This document shows positions 26,795 through 34,899 of a stretch of DNA of 64,000 bases, piece by piece. A program made the position numbers and the translations under genes. Numbering within the stretch: the stretch's first letter is position 1; every line of letters starts with the position of its first letter. Location of the stretch: contig JAEESZ010000009.1 of the NCBI GenBank assembly GCA_016286535.1, positions 1 through 64,000 on the forward strand. Reading direction: 5' to 3'. Under the pieces are notes generated by a model. The model was not told where the DNA came from and searched no databases. It saw nothing but the letters and a program-made list of their open reading frames with translations. Origin of the DNA: Treponema sp. GTDB lineage: Bacteria; Spirochaetota; Spirochaetia; Treponematales; Treponemataceae.

Positions 26795-28351
26795 TTAGAG
26801 ATACTGCTGCATAAGCTGAACAAAAAGATAAATCTTTTTATACATGCCAACCATAAATTCTTTGATTGGTGCTTCTACATATTTATCAAGTTCCTTCCAG
26901 TTCATAACAATAGTTGGTTTTGGCTGAAGCAGGTCTTCTACCAGTTGTTTTATAGTCTTACCGATTGTAATAAGGTTCTGGGTTGAATTTACCAGATAGC
27001 CGCGGGCCTGTTCATTTGCATCTGAAACAACGCGGTTGATAATGCTTTCGGCACCAGAGTCGTGGGCGGTTTTAGGAAGCAGGGTTTTAATCTTCATTCC
27101 TGAAGCGCCTTCTTCAGAAAAATCCTCATCAAAAATAGAAATTAAATCTGAGGTTTTTAATAAGTCCTGGTAAGCGTTGGAAGTTGGGGCCGAAAGAGTT
27201 GCATCCCACTGACCGCGAATTACAACTACATCATAGAATTCGCGGACTTCTTTTTTTACAAACTCAAGAATAAAGCACTTAAGGTAGTTAAGAGGTTCTG
27301 TATATTCAAGCAGTTCAAGGTCTTTCTTTTCGAGTACAGCATTAAAGCCCGGTACAAAGTAGTTTAAGCTTTGAGGAGCTTCGCTTCCAAAAATCTGCAT
27401 ACAAAGGTTGTTTGTTTTGCTTTCTTTCTGCTGGGTTTCAATTTTGTCGAGAGTTGTATATACATCATTCTGGATTTTGTCGATGTAAGGTTCAAGAATT
27501 GGTTCTGTCTGGAAATTAGTTTTAACGCTCTGAGTTGGATCCTGGGCAATAAGCTGAATCATCATATCAAAAGCATGAGAAGTCTGAATGCTTCTGATTT
27601 TTGCAATAATCTTTTTCCAGGTTCCAAGGGCAAGCAGTTCTTTTCCCTGAGTCTGCTTAAAGAACTCAAACAAATCTGTCCATACAACAGATTCATCTGT
27701 AATTGCATAAGAAATGGAAACAAAATCCTTTAAGTCATCAAGAATATATTCTGCATTAATTTTTTCGAGTCTTGGAGTATTTGTAAAATTGTACTCCTGG
27801 AAGGAAGCATCATATTTTTTAATGATTACGTAATAGTCGAAACAGCAGAAATCTTTAAAAAGAGAAAGGGCTTTAAAAAGATTTTCAGTTCTGGCCAGTT
27901 TTTCTGAGTCAAAAGAATTGTTAAATACCTGAAGCTCTTCTTCCAGCTGGGTATGAACTTTTTCTACAGGCAACTTGTGAGCCATTTCAATAATTTTCTG
28001 TTCATCAAAATGTTCAAGTAAATTAAGCTGCTGCTCTGTAAGATTGTAATTTATAATCTGAGCTTTAAAGATATTCGGATTCTGGATATTTTTAAAATAA
28101 ACCTGAGCCTGAGAAATAACTTTATAAATATCATACATCAGTTTACCAAAGCTTCCTGTTGCTTCTGAGTTTCCAGGCTTAAAATAACTGTGATATTTAC
28201 ATTTAGAGAAAGTCTTTGAAATTGATTTAAGCTTGCGTTTTTTTTCTGCGTCCGGACCACCGCCGCCAAAAAGTGATGAGAAAAGATTTTGAAAAAAGCC
28301 TAACTTCTCTTCGGTTTTAACTTCTTTTGATTCTGATTTTTTATTACTCAT
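26795..28351 (-). CDS. Conserved hypothetical protein, spirochaete type (possibly DUF5312)
   Basis: About 518 residues from the ATG at 28351, which opens SNKKSESKEVKTEEKLGF. A longer frame upstream to 28432 has no supporting signal. The sequence is hydrophilic and mostly helical, without signal peptide, transmembrane segment or known motif. A short glycine stretch near the start (SLFGGGGPDAEKKRKL) is followed by the helical body. It resembles treponemal proteins of the DUF5312 group, from memory only. No ribosome binding site is seen. It ends 8 bases from the J-domain gene, convergent. Confidence 0.6.
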   Translation of the reverse strand: MSNKKSESKEVKTEEKLGFFQNLFSSLFGGGGPDAEKKRKLKSISKTFSKCKYHSYFKPGNSEATGSFGKLMYDIYKVISQAQVYFKNIQNPNIFKAQIINYNLTEQQLNLLEHFDEQKIIEMAHKLPVEKVHTQLEEELQVFNNSFDSEKLARTENLFKALSLFKDFCCFDYYVIIKKYDASFQEYNFTNTPRLEKINAEYILDDLKDFVSISYAITDESVVWTDLFEFFKQTQGKELLALGTWKKIIAKIRSIQTSHAFDMMIQLIAQDPTQSVKTNFQTEPILEPYIDKIQNDVYTTLDKIETQQKESKTNNLCMQIFGSEAPQSLNYFVPGFNAVLEKKDLELLEYTEPLNYLKCFILEFVKKEVREFYDVVVIRGQWDATLSAPTSNAYQDLLKTSDLISIFDEDFSEEGASGMKIKTLLPKTAHDSGAESIINRVVSDANEQARGYLVNSTQNLITIGKTIKQLVEDLLQPKPTIVMNWKELDKYVEAPIKEFMVGMYKKIYLFVQLMQQYL

Positions 28352-28518
28352 ATTATAGATAATATTCAAAAATTGACGATAGTGCAAGGTTTTGCGGGTA
28401 GGAAAGGCCCCGGGAAAAATGAATTGTGGCATATTTGAACAGAATCTGTTAAAGTTATAGAATAGAAAAGTTGATTATTATTTAATCTAACGAAATAAAA
28501 TGTTTATGGGAGTCTTGT

Positions 28519-29574
28519 ATGAAAAAACTAACTCTTGCAGTGCTTTTATTCTTTGTATCAGCGGCTGCACTTTTTGCTTACAATCCACCAGTTTTTGGAG
28601 ATAGCGTTTATGAATTATCAAGTCCAAAAACATTGACAGGTGGAGCTTCTGTTGCTGGAGGCGCAATTTTTGCCGGAGGACCTGATTCTATCATTTCTAA
28701 TCCTGCAATTTCTGCCCGGGAACAGCGGGTAATATTAAACGCAGGTTATACCGCTTTGATTTCTACAAATGATGCAGATTCTAAAAAATTCGGTTCGGCT
28801 TTCCAGACTTCAATTCTGGTGCCTTTTAAAATTTGTATTTTGACCGGTTATATAAATGGAACTTTTGCTCCTTTTAATGATATGAATCTTAGAAACAGTA
28901 TGACATTTAAAACTGCAGTTTCTAAACCAATCACAGAAAAACTGGATTTAGGCCTTGGCTTAAACGGTGGTTTTGCCTGGGGTGGTCAGGGAACCTGGGG
29001 CCTGTCTGCAAATATTGGCGGACTTTATACCTGGGGCGACCTTGCTTTTATGAAGAACTTTAGAATTGGTCTTTCTTTATTAAATCTTGGTCAGAATTAT
29101 AACTACACTGCTGCAAAGGGTATTTATGATGGTCAGGCACAGTATCCTTCATTACTGACTTTAAAAACCGGCGTTGCAGCAAGTCTTTTTAAGAACGATA
29201 TTATTGATTTAGCTTATGCTTTTGATATAACTGCACCTTTCTTCCAGAATGCAATTTTTGACCTTAGCCTGCAGTTTGCAATTAAAGATATGTTCTTTAT
29301 TAATGTTTCTGAAAAATACAATCTGCGCGAGTCAATTGCCGGAAATAATTATTTTATTCCTGCTGTGGGAATTAACTTTAAATTCTCATTCGGCTTTAAG
29401 AATAATGACTATATGTCTAAAAACGGCTGGGAAGAGAGTGAATTAAATACTTATGCCGCTTACAGAAACATCAATAATACCGTAACAGCTGCTTCTATTG
29501 GTGCAGATTTAATTCTTGGTATGAAAGATACAACTCCTCCAGTAATTGAATTGTGGCTGGATGATGAAGAATAG
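28519..29574 (+). CDS. UPF0164 family outer-membrane protein
   Basis: A 351-residue secreted protein. The signal peptide is MKKLTLAVLLFFVSAAALFA. The body has many alternating beta strands and the family's GGPDSIISNPA segment near residue 53. UPF0164 proteins are a treponemal family with resemblance to FadL-type beta barrels. Transport of hydrophobic or small solutes across the outer membrane is inferred from that. It is followed 11 bases later by the OmpA-domain protein, and the two form an operon. It ends with an acidic tail (DTTPPVIELWLDDEE). Confidence 0.85.
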   Translation: MKKLTLAVLLFFVSAAALFAYNPPVFGDSVYELSSPKTLTGGASVAGGAIFAGGPDSIISNPAISAREQRVILNAGYTALISTNDADSKKFGSAFQTSILVPFKICILTGYINGTFAPFNDMNLRNSMTFKTAVSKPITEKLDLGLGLNGGFAWGGQGTWGLSANIGGLYTWGDLAFMKNFRIGLSLLNLGQNYNYTAAKGIYDGQAQYPSLLTLKTGVAASLFKNDIIDLAYAFDITAPFFQNAIFDLSLQFAIKDMFFINVSEKYNLRESIAGNNYFIPAVGINFKFSFGFKNNDYMSKNGWEESELNTYAAYRNINNTVTAASIGADLILGMKDTTPPVIELWLDDEE

Positions 29575-29585
29575 GAGACGGAATA

Positions 29586-32500
29586 ATGAAAAAGATAACT
29601 GCTTTATTTTTATTATTTGCCTTAATTTCACCACTTGTAACTGCTAAAGCAAAATATATTTCTCCAAACAATGATGGTGTTCAGGATGAACTTGAAATCC
29701 CTTTAAATATTTCTGATAAACGTTATGTTCAGGCCTGGAGTCTTGTTATTTTAGACTCGAACAGAAATGTAATCCGTACTATTGGGAATAAAGTTGCCCT
29801 TCCTTCAAAACTTGGCTTTAAGTCATTTTTTAAGCAGCTGGTAACACCAAAGAAGGGAATTGAGATTCCAAAGGCAATTTCCTGGAATGGTGCCATGAAT
29901 AATGGTGAAACTGCTCCGGATGGAACTTATTATTATTATGTAACTGCTACCGACGATAACGGCAACGTAGGAAAAACAAAGGAATACGAAGTTGTTATTG
30001 ATACTCTTGCTCCGGATATTTCTCTGGTACAGCCTGCAGATAAAACTTTTGGAGAAGGTTCAAAATCTTCTTTAAAAATCAAACAGTCAGGTTCTGTAGA
30101 AGATGAATGGACAGGTGTATTCAAATCTGTAGATGGTACAGTTGTAAGAACTTATAAATGGACTTCAAGCGAGCCTGCAGAAATCAACTGGTTTGGAACA
30201 GACGACCTTGAAACTCAGATTAAAGATGGAATTTATTCTTACGAAATTTCAGCTACTGACCGTGCAGGAAATAAATCTCCTGAGGCAGTAATTACAAATA
30301 TCATCTATTCTGCAGATAAACCTGCAACAAACATTATTGTTTCTGGTTCAAGATATTTCTCTCCTGCAACAGACAGTGATAATCAGAATGTTGTTCTTGA
30401 TGTTACTATTCCGGTTCCTGATCCAAGAACTGGTAACAAGCTTGTTGAATGGAGCGTTGTAATTGAAAAGGACGGTCTTGCAGTAAGAAGCTTTAATCAG
30501 GAAAAGGATGGTATTACACCTCCTGCAAAAGTTGTATTTGACGGAAAGGATGATAATGGAAATCTTCTTAAAGATGGAGAATACAAGGCAAGCGTAAATG
30601 CTAAATATCTTAATGGTTATGTACCTGCAAAAATTTCTTCTCCAATGCTTGTTTTAGATACCCAGCGTCCTAATGCCATGATTACACCTTCCGACAAGGT
30701 TTTTGGTGCCGGTTCAAAAGATTCTGTAACTTTCAAAATTGTTAAGGCCCCTGATTCAGGTTCTCCTGTAACAAACTGGACTGGTTATATTAAAGATTCA
30801 AATGACAATGTTGTAAGAAGCTATAATCTGGGAGAATACTTACCTGAGACAGTAGTCTGGAACGGTATTGATTCTAAAGGAAAGATTGCAGATAAAGGTG
30901 ATTATGTATTTGTTCTTGATGCAACTGATGCTGCCGGAAACCGTGGAATCAAAACATCTGAATCTTCTGTAACTTTTGATACAACAGAAGCCCAGCTTTT
31001 ACTTGCCTGTTCAGATACAGCCTTCTCTCCAAATGGTGATAAGGTAAAAGATACAATTACCTTTACCCCTGTTACTTCAACAAGTGATATTGCTGCTTAC
31101 GACTTCGTTGTAACAAACTCTAAAAACACAGAAGTTTATTCTGTAAAAGAAGCTCAGAAGCTTCCTGCAAATATTGTATGGGACGGAAAGGGAAATGATA
31201 AACTCCTTTGTTCAGATGGAATTTATACTGCCTCTCTGAAAATTACTGCTGCAAACGGTTCTGTTTCTGAAGCTGCAAAACATACCTTTAAGCTTGATAC
31301 TCTTGCTCCTTCTTTAGTTGCAGAAATCCCTTGGTCTGCTTTCTCTCCAGACGGAGACGGAAACCAGGACAATATCCCTGTTACAATTAAAGAATGTTCA
31401 GATGATGTATGGACAGCAGAAGTTGTATCTGTAAAAGGAAACTCTGTATGGAAGTACAGCTGGAACGGTGTAAAAAATAACTTTATCTGGAATGGTACAG
31501 ATGCTTCCGGAAATGCTGCAGCAGATGGAACTTACAACATCCTCATTACTTCTGCAGATGCTGCCGGAAATACTTTCAAGACAGAATTACAGAATATCAT
31601 TCTTGATAGCCGCGAAACAAAAGCATACTTAACTGCTGAATATGAAGGAATTTCTCCAAATAATGATAAAAATCTTGATGTTCAGAAATTCGAAATCAAA
31701 GTCAGCGTAGCAGAAAATATCAGAAGCTGGAACTTTAATGTTCGTAAAGAAAACGGAGATTCTGTATTCAGCCTTTCTGAAAAAGACAATAAAAATCTTC
31801 CTGCATCAATTACCTGGAATGGTGCAGATAAAGACGGAAATGTTTGCGAAGGAACCTTTACCGGAACTCTTGATGTAGAATATCTTAAGGGTAATAAAGT
31901 AAGTTCTGTTTCTGCTCCATTTGTTTGTACAGCAAGTGCTCCAAAATTAAATGTTCAGACTGCACCTCAGTACTTCTCTCCAGATAATGATGGTGTAGAT
32001 GATGATTTATACATCCGACTTACCGGCGAAACAAAGGCTAAGATTAAGAACTGGTCATTTGTAATCAGCGATCCTAAAGGTAAGGCTTTCTGGAAAACAA
32101 GCGGAAAGAATTCTATTACAGAAAGAATCATCTGGGACGGTTTAAGTAATATTCAGAAGGATGCTTCAGGTAATGCTGAACGAGTTCAGTCTGCTATGGA
32201 CTATCCTTACGAATTTACTGTTACAGATAATCTTGGAATGACAAGTGTAAAAACAGGTATTATTCCTGTAGATGTTCTTGTCATTCGTGAAGGTAATGTA
32301 TTAAAGATGGCTGTACCTTCTATCATCTTTGAATCTGATTCTGCTAACTTCCAGAATGCAAATAATAAGCTTTCTCAGGAACAGATTACAAAGAACCTTA
32401 CAACTTTGAACCGTATTGCAGATATTCTTAAGAAGTTTAAGGATTACAAGGTTCAGATTGTAGGACACGCTAATAAGGTTACAGATAATCCTGAAGAAGA

Positions 32501-32711
32501 AACTGTTGATAACTTAAAGCAGTGGGGTAGAGCTTTAACTCCTCTTTCAAAAGAAAGAGCTGAAGCTATTAAGGCTTACCTTGTTAAACGTGGAGTTTCT
32601 GCTTCAAGTGTAACTACAGATGGTCTTGGTGGAACCCGTCCGGTTGTAAATCCAAAAGATAAGGATAATAACTGGAAGAACCGTCGTGTAGAATTTATTT
32701 TACAAAAATAA
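29586..32711 (+). CDS. Large envelope protein with FlgD-Ig-like repeats and C-terminal OmpA domain
   Basis: A 1041-residue secreted protein. The signal peptide ends near residue 20 (SPLVTA). About seven repeats of FlgD-Ig type follow. Many start with a calcium-site-like SPNNDGVQDEL, SPNGDKVKDTI or SPDGDGNQDNI, and contain ISWNGAMNNGETAPDGTYYY-type segments. The last 120 residues form an OmpA-like peptidoglycan-binding domain (VQIVGHANKV, KERAEAIKAYLVKRGV, DGLGGTRPV, NRRVEFIL). It probably bridges the cell wall and outer membrane. The operon partner is the UPF0164 barrel upstream. A strong terminator follows. Confidence 0.85.
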   Translation: MKKITALFLLFALISPLVTAKAKYISPNNDGVQDELEIPLNISDKRYVQAWSLVILDSNRNVIRTIGNKVALPSKLGFKSFFKQLVTPKKGIEIPKAISWNGAMNNGETAPDGTYYYYVTATDDNGNVGKTKEYEVVIDTLAPDISLVQPADKTFGEGSKSSLKIKQSGSVEDEWTGVFKSVDGTVVRTYKWTSSEPAEINWFGTDDLETQIKDGIYSYEISATDRAGNKSPEAVITNIIYSADKPATNIIVSGSRYFSPATDSDNQNVVLDVTIPVPDPRTGNKLVEWSVVIEKDGLAVRSFNQEKDGITPPAKVVFDGKDDNGNLLKDGEYKASVNAKYLNGYVPAKISSPMLVLDTQRPNAMITPSDKVFGAGSKDSVTFKIVKAPDSGSPVTNWTGYIKDSNDNVVRSYNLGEYLPETVVWNGIDSKGKIADKGDYVFVLDATDAAGNRGIKTSESSVTFDTTEAQLLLACSDTAFSPNGDKVKDTITFTPVTSTSDIAAYDFVVTNSKNTEVYSVKEAQKLPANIVWDGKGNDKLLCSDGIYTASLKITAANGSVSEAAKHTFKLDTLAPSLVAEIPWSAFSPDGDGNQDNIPVTIKECSDDVWTAEVVSVKGNSVWKYSWNGVKNNFIWNGTDASGNAAADGTYNILITSADAAGNTFKTELQNIILDSRETKAYLTAEYEGISPNNDKNLDVQKFEIKVSVAENIRSWNFNVRKENGDSVFSLSEKDNKNLPASITWNGADKDGNVCEGTFTGTLDVEYLKGNKVSSVSAPFVCTASAPKLNVQTAPQYFSPDNDGVDDDLYIRLTGETKAKIKNWSFVISDPKGKAFWKTSGKNSITERIIWDGLSNIQKDASGNAERVQSAMDYPYEFTVTDNLGMTSVKTGIIPVDVLVIREGNVLKMAVPSIIFESDSANFQNANNKLSQEQITKNLTTLNRIADILKKFKDYKVQIVGHANKVTDNPEEETVDNLKQWGRALTPLSKERAEAIKAYLVKRGVSASSVTTDGLGGTRPVVNPKDKDNNWKNRRVEFILQK

Positions 32712-32717
32712 ATGAGG

Positions 32718-32747
32718 GGTGCCGCGCAGAGCGCGGCACCTTTTTTT
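32718..32747 (+). terminator. Terminator of the OmpA-domain gene
   Basis: GGTGCCGCGC-AGA-GCGCGGCACC, a perfect 10-bp stem, followed by seven T residues. Confidence 0.95.
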
Positions 32748-32771
32748 GTTTTAAATGGAATTTGTTAAAAA

Positions 32772-33266
32772 TTAAATAAATTTAAAAAATTCATCATAAT
32801 CTTTAATGATATCAGGATGCTTTCCGGCGTAATCCATAAGGACCTGCTCAAGTTCATCCTTCACAAAAGTCTGCAGCTGACTGAAGGGAACTTTGTTAAT
32901 GGAAGGGCAGGTTGGAGTTAATGCCGGACTGTATTTATCTGAATCATTCTTATGTCTTACTATTCTAAGAGGCCAGATTTTACAATCCATAGGTTTTAAT
33001 TCTTCAGGCAGGGAACAGCCTTTGCTGCTGTCTAAAAAAGGACATAAAGCTTCTTCTTCCGGATCCTGACTCTTATAATTACCGGAAATATCAAAGGTAA
33101 AAAAGGAATTGCTTACAGTTTTTACTTTGAAATCCGGAAATAATTCTTTAAGTTTTATTAAGTTTTCCTTAGGGAAAAGAGGACTTTCCCAAAGACTTTT
33201 ACGTCTGAAGGAACAGCAGAATTTACAGGAAGCGCATTCTTCCTTAGAAAGTATTTTTGAAAGCAT
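32772..33266 (-). CDS. YkgJ-family cysteine-cluster protein
   Basis: A 164-residue protein with the Zn/Fe-chelating CxxCxxCC cluster near the N-terminus (C11, C14, C17, C18) and further cysteines in LCPFLDSSKGCSLPEELKPMDCKIWPLR. That is the standard YkgJ/UPF0153 layout. The function is unknown. It begins 11 bases after the DUF2156 gene and is probably translated from the same mRNA. Confidence 0.85.
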   Translation of the reverse strand: MLSKILSKEECASCKFCCSFRRKSLWESPLFPKENLIKLKELFPDFKVKTVSNSFFTFDISGNYKSQDPEEEALCPFLDSSKGCSLPEELKPMDCKIWPLRIVRHKNDSDKYSPALTPTCPSINKVPFSQLQTFVKDELEQVLMDYAGKHPDIIKDYDEFFKFI

Positions 33267-33277
33267 AGAGAATCCTT

Positions 33278-34216
33278 TTATTCAATTTTACCATAAAACT
33301 TATCTAAAATTATATCCGGTTTGTAAGAAAGCTTTGCTTTTCTTAAGCCGGCAACGCCCATATCTTCTTCGCGGTTTATATAAAGAAAGGAAGAACATTC
33401 TTTTGCGAAAAGATTATTTATGACGGCAAAGATTCCGTCTGCCTCATACTGCTCAATTGCCTTTTCAAAATGAATATCAATAACTGAAGGGGAGATGGCA
33501 GAAGCCAGTGTCATGGCAACCGGCTCTTCCTTAATGTAAAGACAAGCGCCCGAAAGTCCAAGAAGTTCTGCATTGTCAAAAGCTTTATAAATGGATTCCT
33601 TTTCCAGAATAAGGGCTTTGTTTTCTGGACCATTCTTTTCTGTAAACCATTTTTCTTCAACCTGCAGAATGTCATTTTTAAGCTGTTCGCTGATGTTGTC
33701 AGCATTAAAGGTCTTAAAACTCCAGTCATGAGGGTGAAGACGGTTAAATCTTGAAATGTGGTTTCTTTTTTTCTGAAAGGAAGAACCTTTAAGTTCTGAA
33801 AGATTCTCCCTTAGATATATGTAGTCGCTGTCATCCCGGTTACTTTTCCAGTTGATTTTATGTTTAGGAAAATGCTGCATAAGGCATGCGTCTATTAAAG
33901 CCTTTTGTTCCTGACTGCATAAACAAAAGTCAGCTTTAATGCCTTCTTTTCTTTCTTTTGAAAAAATAAAGCAGACGGCAGTTTTTAAAAAATCTTCTTC
34001 TGCATTTTTCAGGGGAATGGGGAAAGCCCAGCCTCTTCTGTTTTTATTACCCTGGTAATAGCGGAAGAGTATGTTTTGATGAATGTAAAACTGCGTATTA
34101 TATTTTGGCTGCAGCAGGAACATGTTTGCAAGCGAAGAATCACTGCCTGAAAGGGTAGAGGTGTCTAGGTTTTCTTTAAGGAATGTGAAGGTCTGGTAAA
34201 GGCTCTCGCTTTGCAT
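33278..34216 (-). CDS. DUF2156 (GNAT-fold) protein
   Basis: A 312-residue protein resembling the GNAT-like C-terminal domain of phosphatidylglycerol lysyltransferases. It has RENLSELKGSSFQKKRNHISRFNRL (about 132-156), which is the typical segment of DUF2156, and a second acyltransferase-like core ending near IFAVINNLFAKEC. No membrane domain is present, so it is the soluble form. Aminoacyl or acyl transfer is possible, but the substrate is unknown. A YkgJ gene follows in the same operon. Immediately upstream is the hairpin array. Confidence 0.75.
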   Translation of the reverse strand: MQSESLYQTFTFLKENLDTSTLSGSDSSLANMFLLQPKYNTQFYIHQNILFRYYQGNKNRRGWAFPIPLKNAEEDFLKTAVCFIFSKERKEGIKADFCLCSQEQKALIDACLMQHFPKHKINWKSNRDDSDYIYLRENLSELKGSSFQKKRNHISRFNRLHPHDWSFKTFNADNISEQLKNDILQVEEKWFTEKNGPENKALILEKESIYKAFDNAELLGLSGACLYIKEEPVAMTLASAISPSVIDIHFEKAIEQYEADGIFAVINNLFAKECSSFLYINREEDMGVAGLRKAKLSYKPDIILDKFYGKIE

Positions 34217-34690
34217 AGAATAAAGTTAATATATAGACGGGCTAAAATCAAGAATGAAAATATAAAAGAGTGTTATAAAAATCTATAGGAATTCAAAACG
34301 TCTCAGCCGCAAGGCTGCAGGTTTTGCCGGTTCCGTCGCAAACGTCCGTGTTTGCTCCTGCACCGGCGGCTTCATTCGCTAAAATTGCATCCCTGCAATT
34401 TTACAAAAAAAATACTGCGCCACTGCTCGTATTTTTTTTGCCGCTCATTACGCTTCAAAACTGCAGGTTTTGCCGCTACGGTCGTTGCCCTCCATGGCAA
34501 CTCCCTCTGCGGCGCCTCCGTTCGCTGTCGCGTCCATCCCTGGACGCTTTTCATAAAATTGCTGCGCCACTGCTCGCAATTTTATGCGCTCACTTCGTTT
34601 CAAAACGTCGCAGCCGCAAGGCTGCTAACCGCATTTTTTTACAAAAAATGCGTCGCTCAATTTTTTTTCTCACGATGAAAATTCAAGTTA
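34217..34690. other. Gene-free stretch between the DUF2156 gene and the tRNA terminator
   Basis: About 470 bases. The first 75 must hold the DUF2156 promoter; AT-rich -10-like sequence occurs at 34227-34235. The rest is the hairpin array described separately. Open frames here, such as one of 129 codons, cover palindromes on both strands and show no ribosome binding site or protein-like composition, so I do not call a gene. Confidence 0.6.
34304..34652. repeat. Array of at least eight hairpins with constant loops and varied stems
   Basis: In order: CAGCC-GCAA-GGCTG (34304-34317); GCAAAC-GTCCGT-GTTTGC (34338-34355), inside an outer GCCGGT/ACCGGC stem (34326-34331 and 34362-34367); TAAAATTGCA-TCCC-TGCAATTTTA (34380-34403); an 11-bp A/T stem ending ATAC/GTAT with loop TGCGCCACTGCTC (34405-34439); GTTGCC-CTCCAT-GGCAAC (34484-34501); GCGTCCA-TCCC-TGGACGC (34530-34547); ATAAAATTGC/GCAATTTTAT with the same loop TGCGCCACTGCTC (34553-34585); GCAGCC-GCAA-GGCTGC (34610-34625); CGCATTTTTT/AAAAAATGCG (34630-34652). 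Direct repeats such as CTGCAGGTTTTGCCG join the units. Confidence 0.85.
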
Positions 34691-34727
34691 AAATAAAAAA
34701 CCTCTCTAGCTAAACGCTAAAGAGGTT
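34691..34727 (-). terminator. Terminator of tRNA-Asn
   Basis: On the minus strand CCTCTTTAGC pairs with GCTAGAGAGG (one G-U), followed by TTTTTTATTT at the 34700-34691 end. Confidence 0.85.
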
Positions 34728-34732
34728 TAAGG

Positions 34733-34805
34733 CGGCTGCTGCAGGTTTTGAACCTGCGACACATGGATTAACAGTCCATTGCTCTACCAGCTGAGCTAAG
34801 CAACC
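34733..34805 (-). tRNA. tRNA-Asn (anticodon GTT)
   Basis: A 73-base cloverleaf on the minus strand. The acceptor GGTTGCT pairs with AGCAGCC (one G-U), with discriminator G. The D arm is GCTC...GAGC. The anticodon stem-loop is ATGGA-CTGTTAA-TCCAT, with GTT in the loop. The T arm is GCAGG-TTCAAAA-CCTGC. The CCA end is not encoded (CCT follows), so it must be added after transcription. A terminator follows 5 bases later. Confidence 0.97.
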
Positions 34806-34899
34806 GAACGTTGTGTTTCAAACGTGAGTTTATATTATAAAAATATTAAAAAGATGTCAACATGCGGATGCAGATTTTTGCAAAGAATTTTTATTTTTT

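Noticed and set aside
28349..28432. Extended start of the minus-strand hypothetical gene at 28432
   Set aside because: The extra residues are not followed by any signal or family feature, and the ATG at 28351 gives a typical hydrophilic start.
34304..34652. Possible CRISPR array
   Set aside because: There is no constant direct repeat with unique spacers of even length. The units are hairpins with different stems, and no cas genes are near.
34324..34713. Open frames of 108 to 129 codons in the hairpin array
   Set aside because: They run through palindromes and into the tRNA terminator, have no start signal, and the Cys/Arg/His-rich translation is not protein-like.
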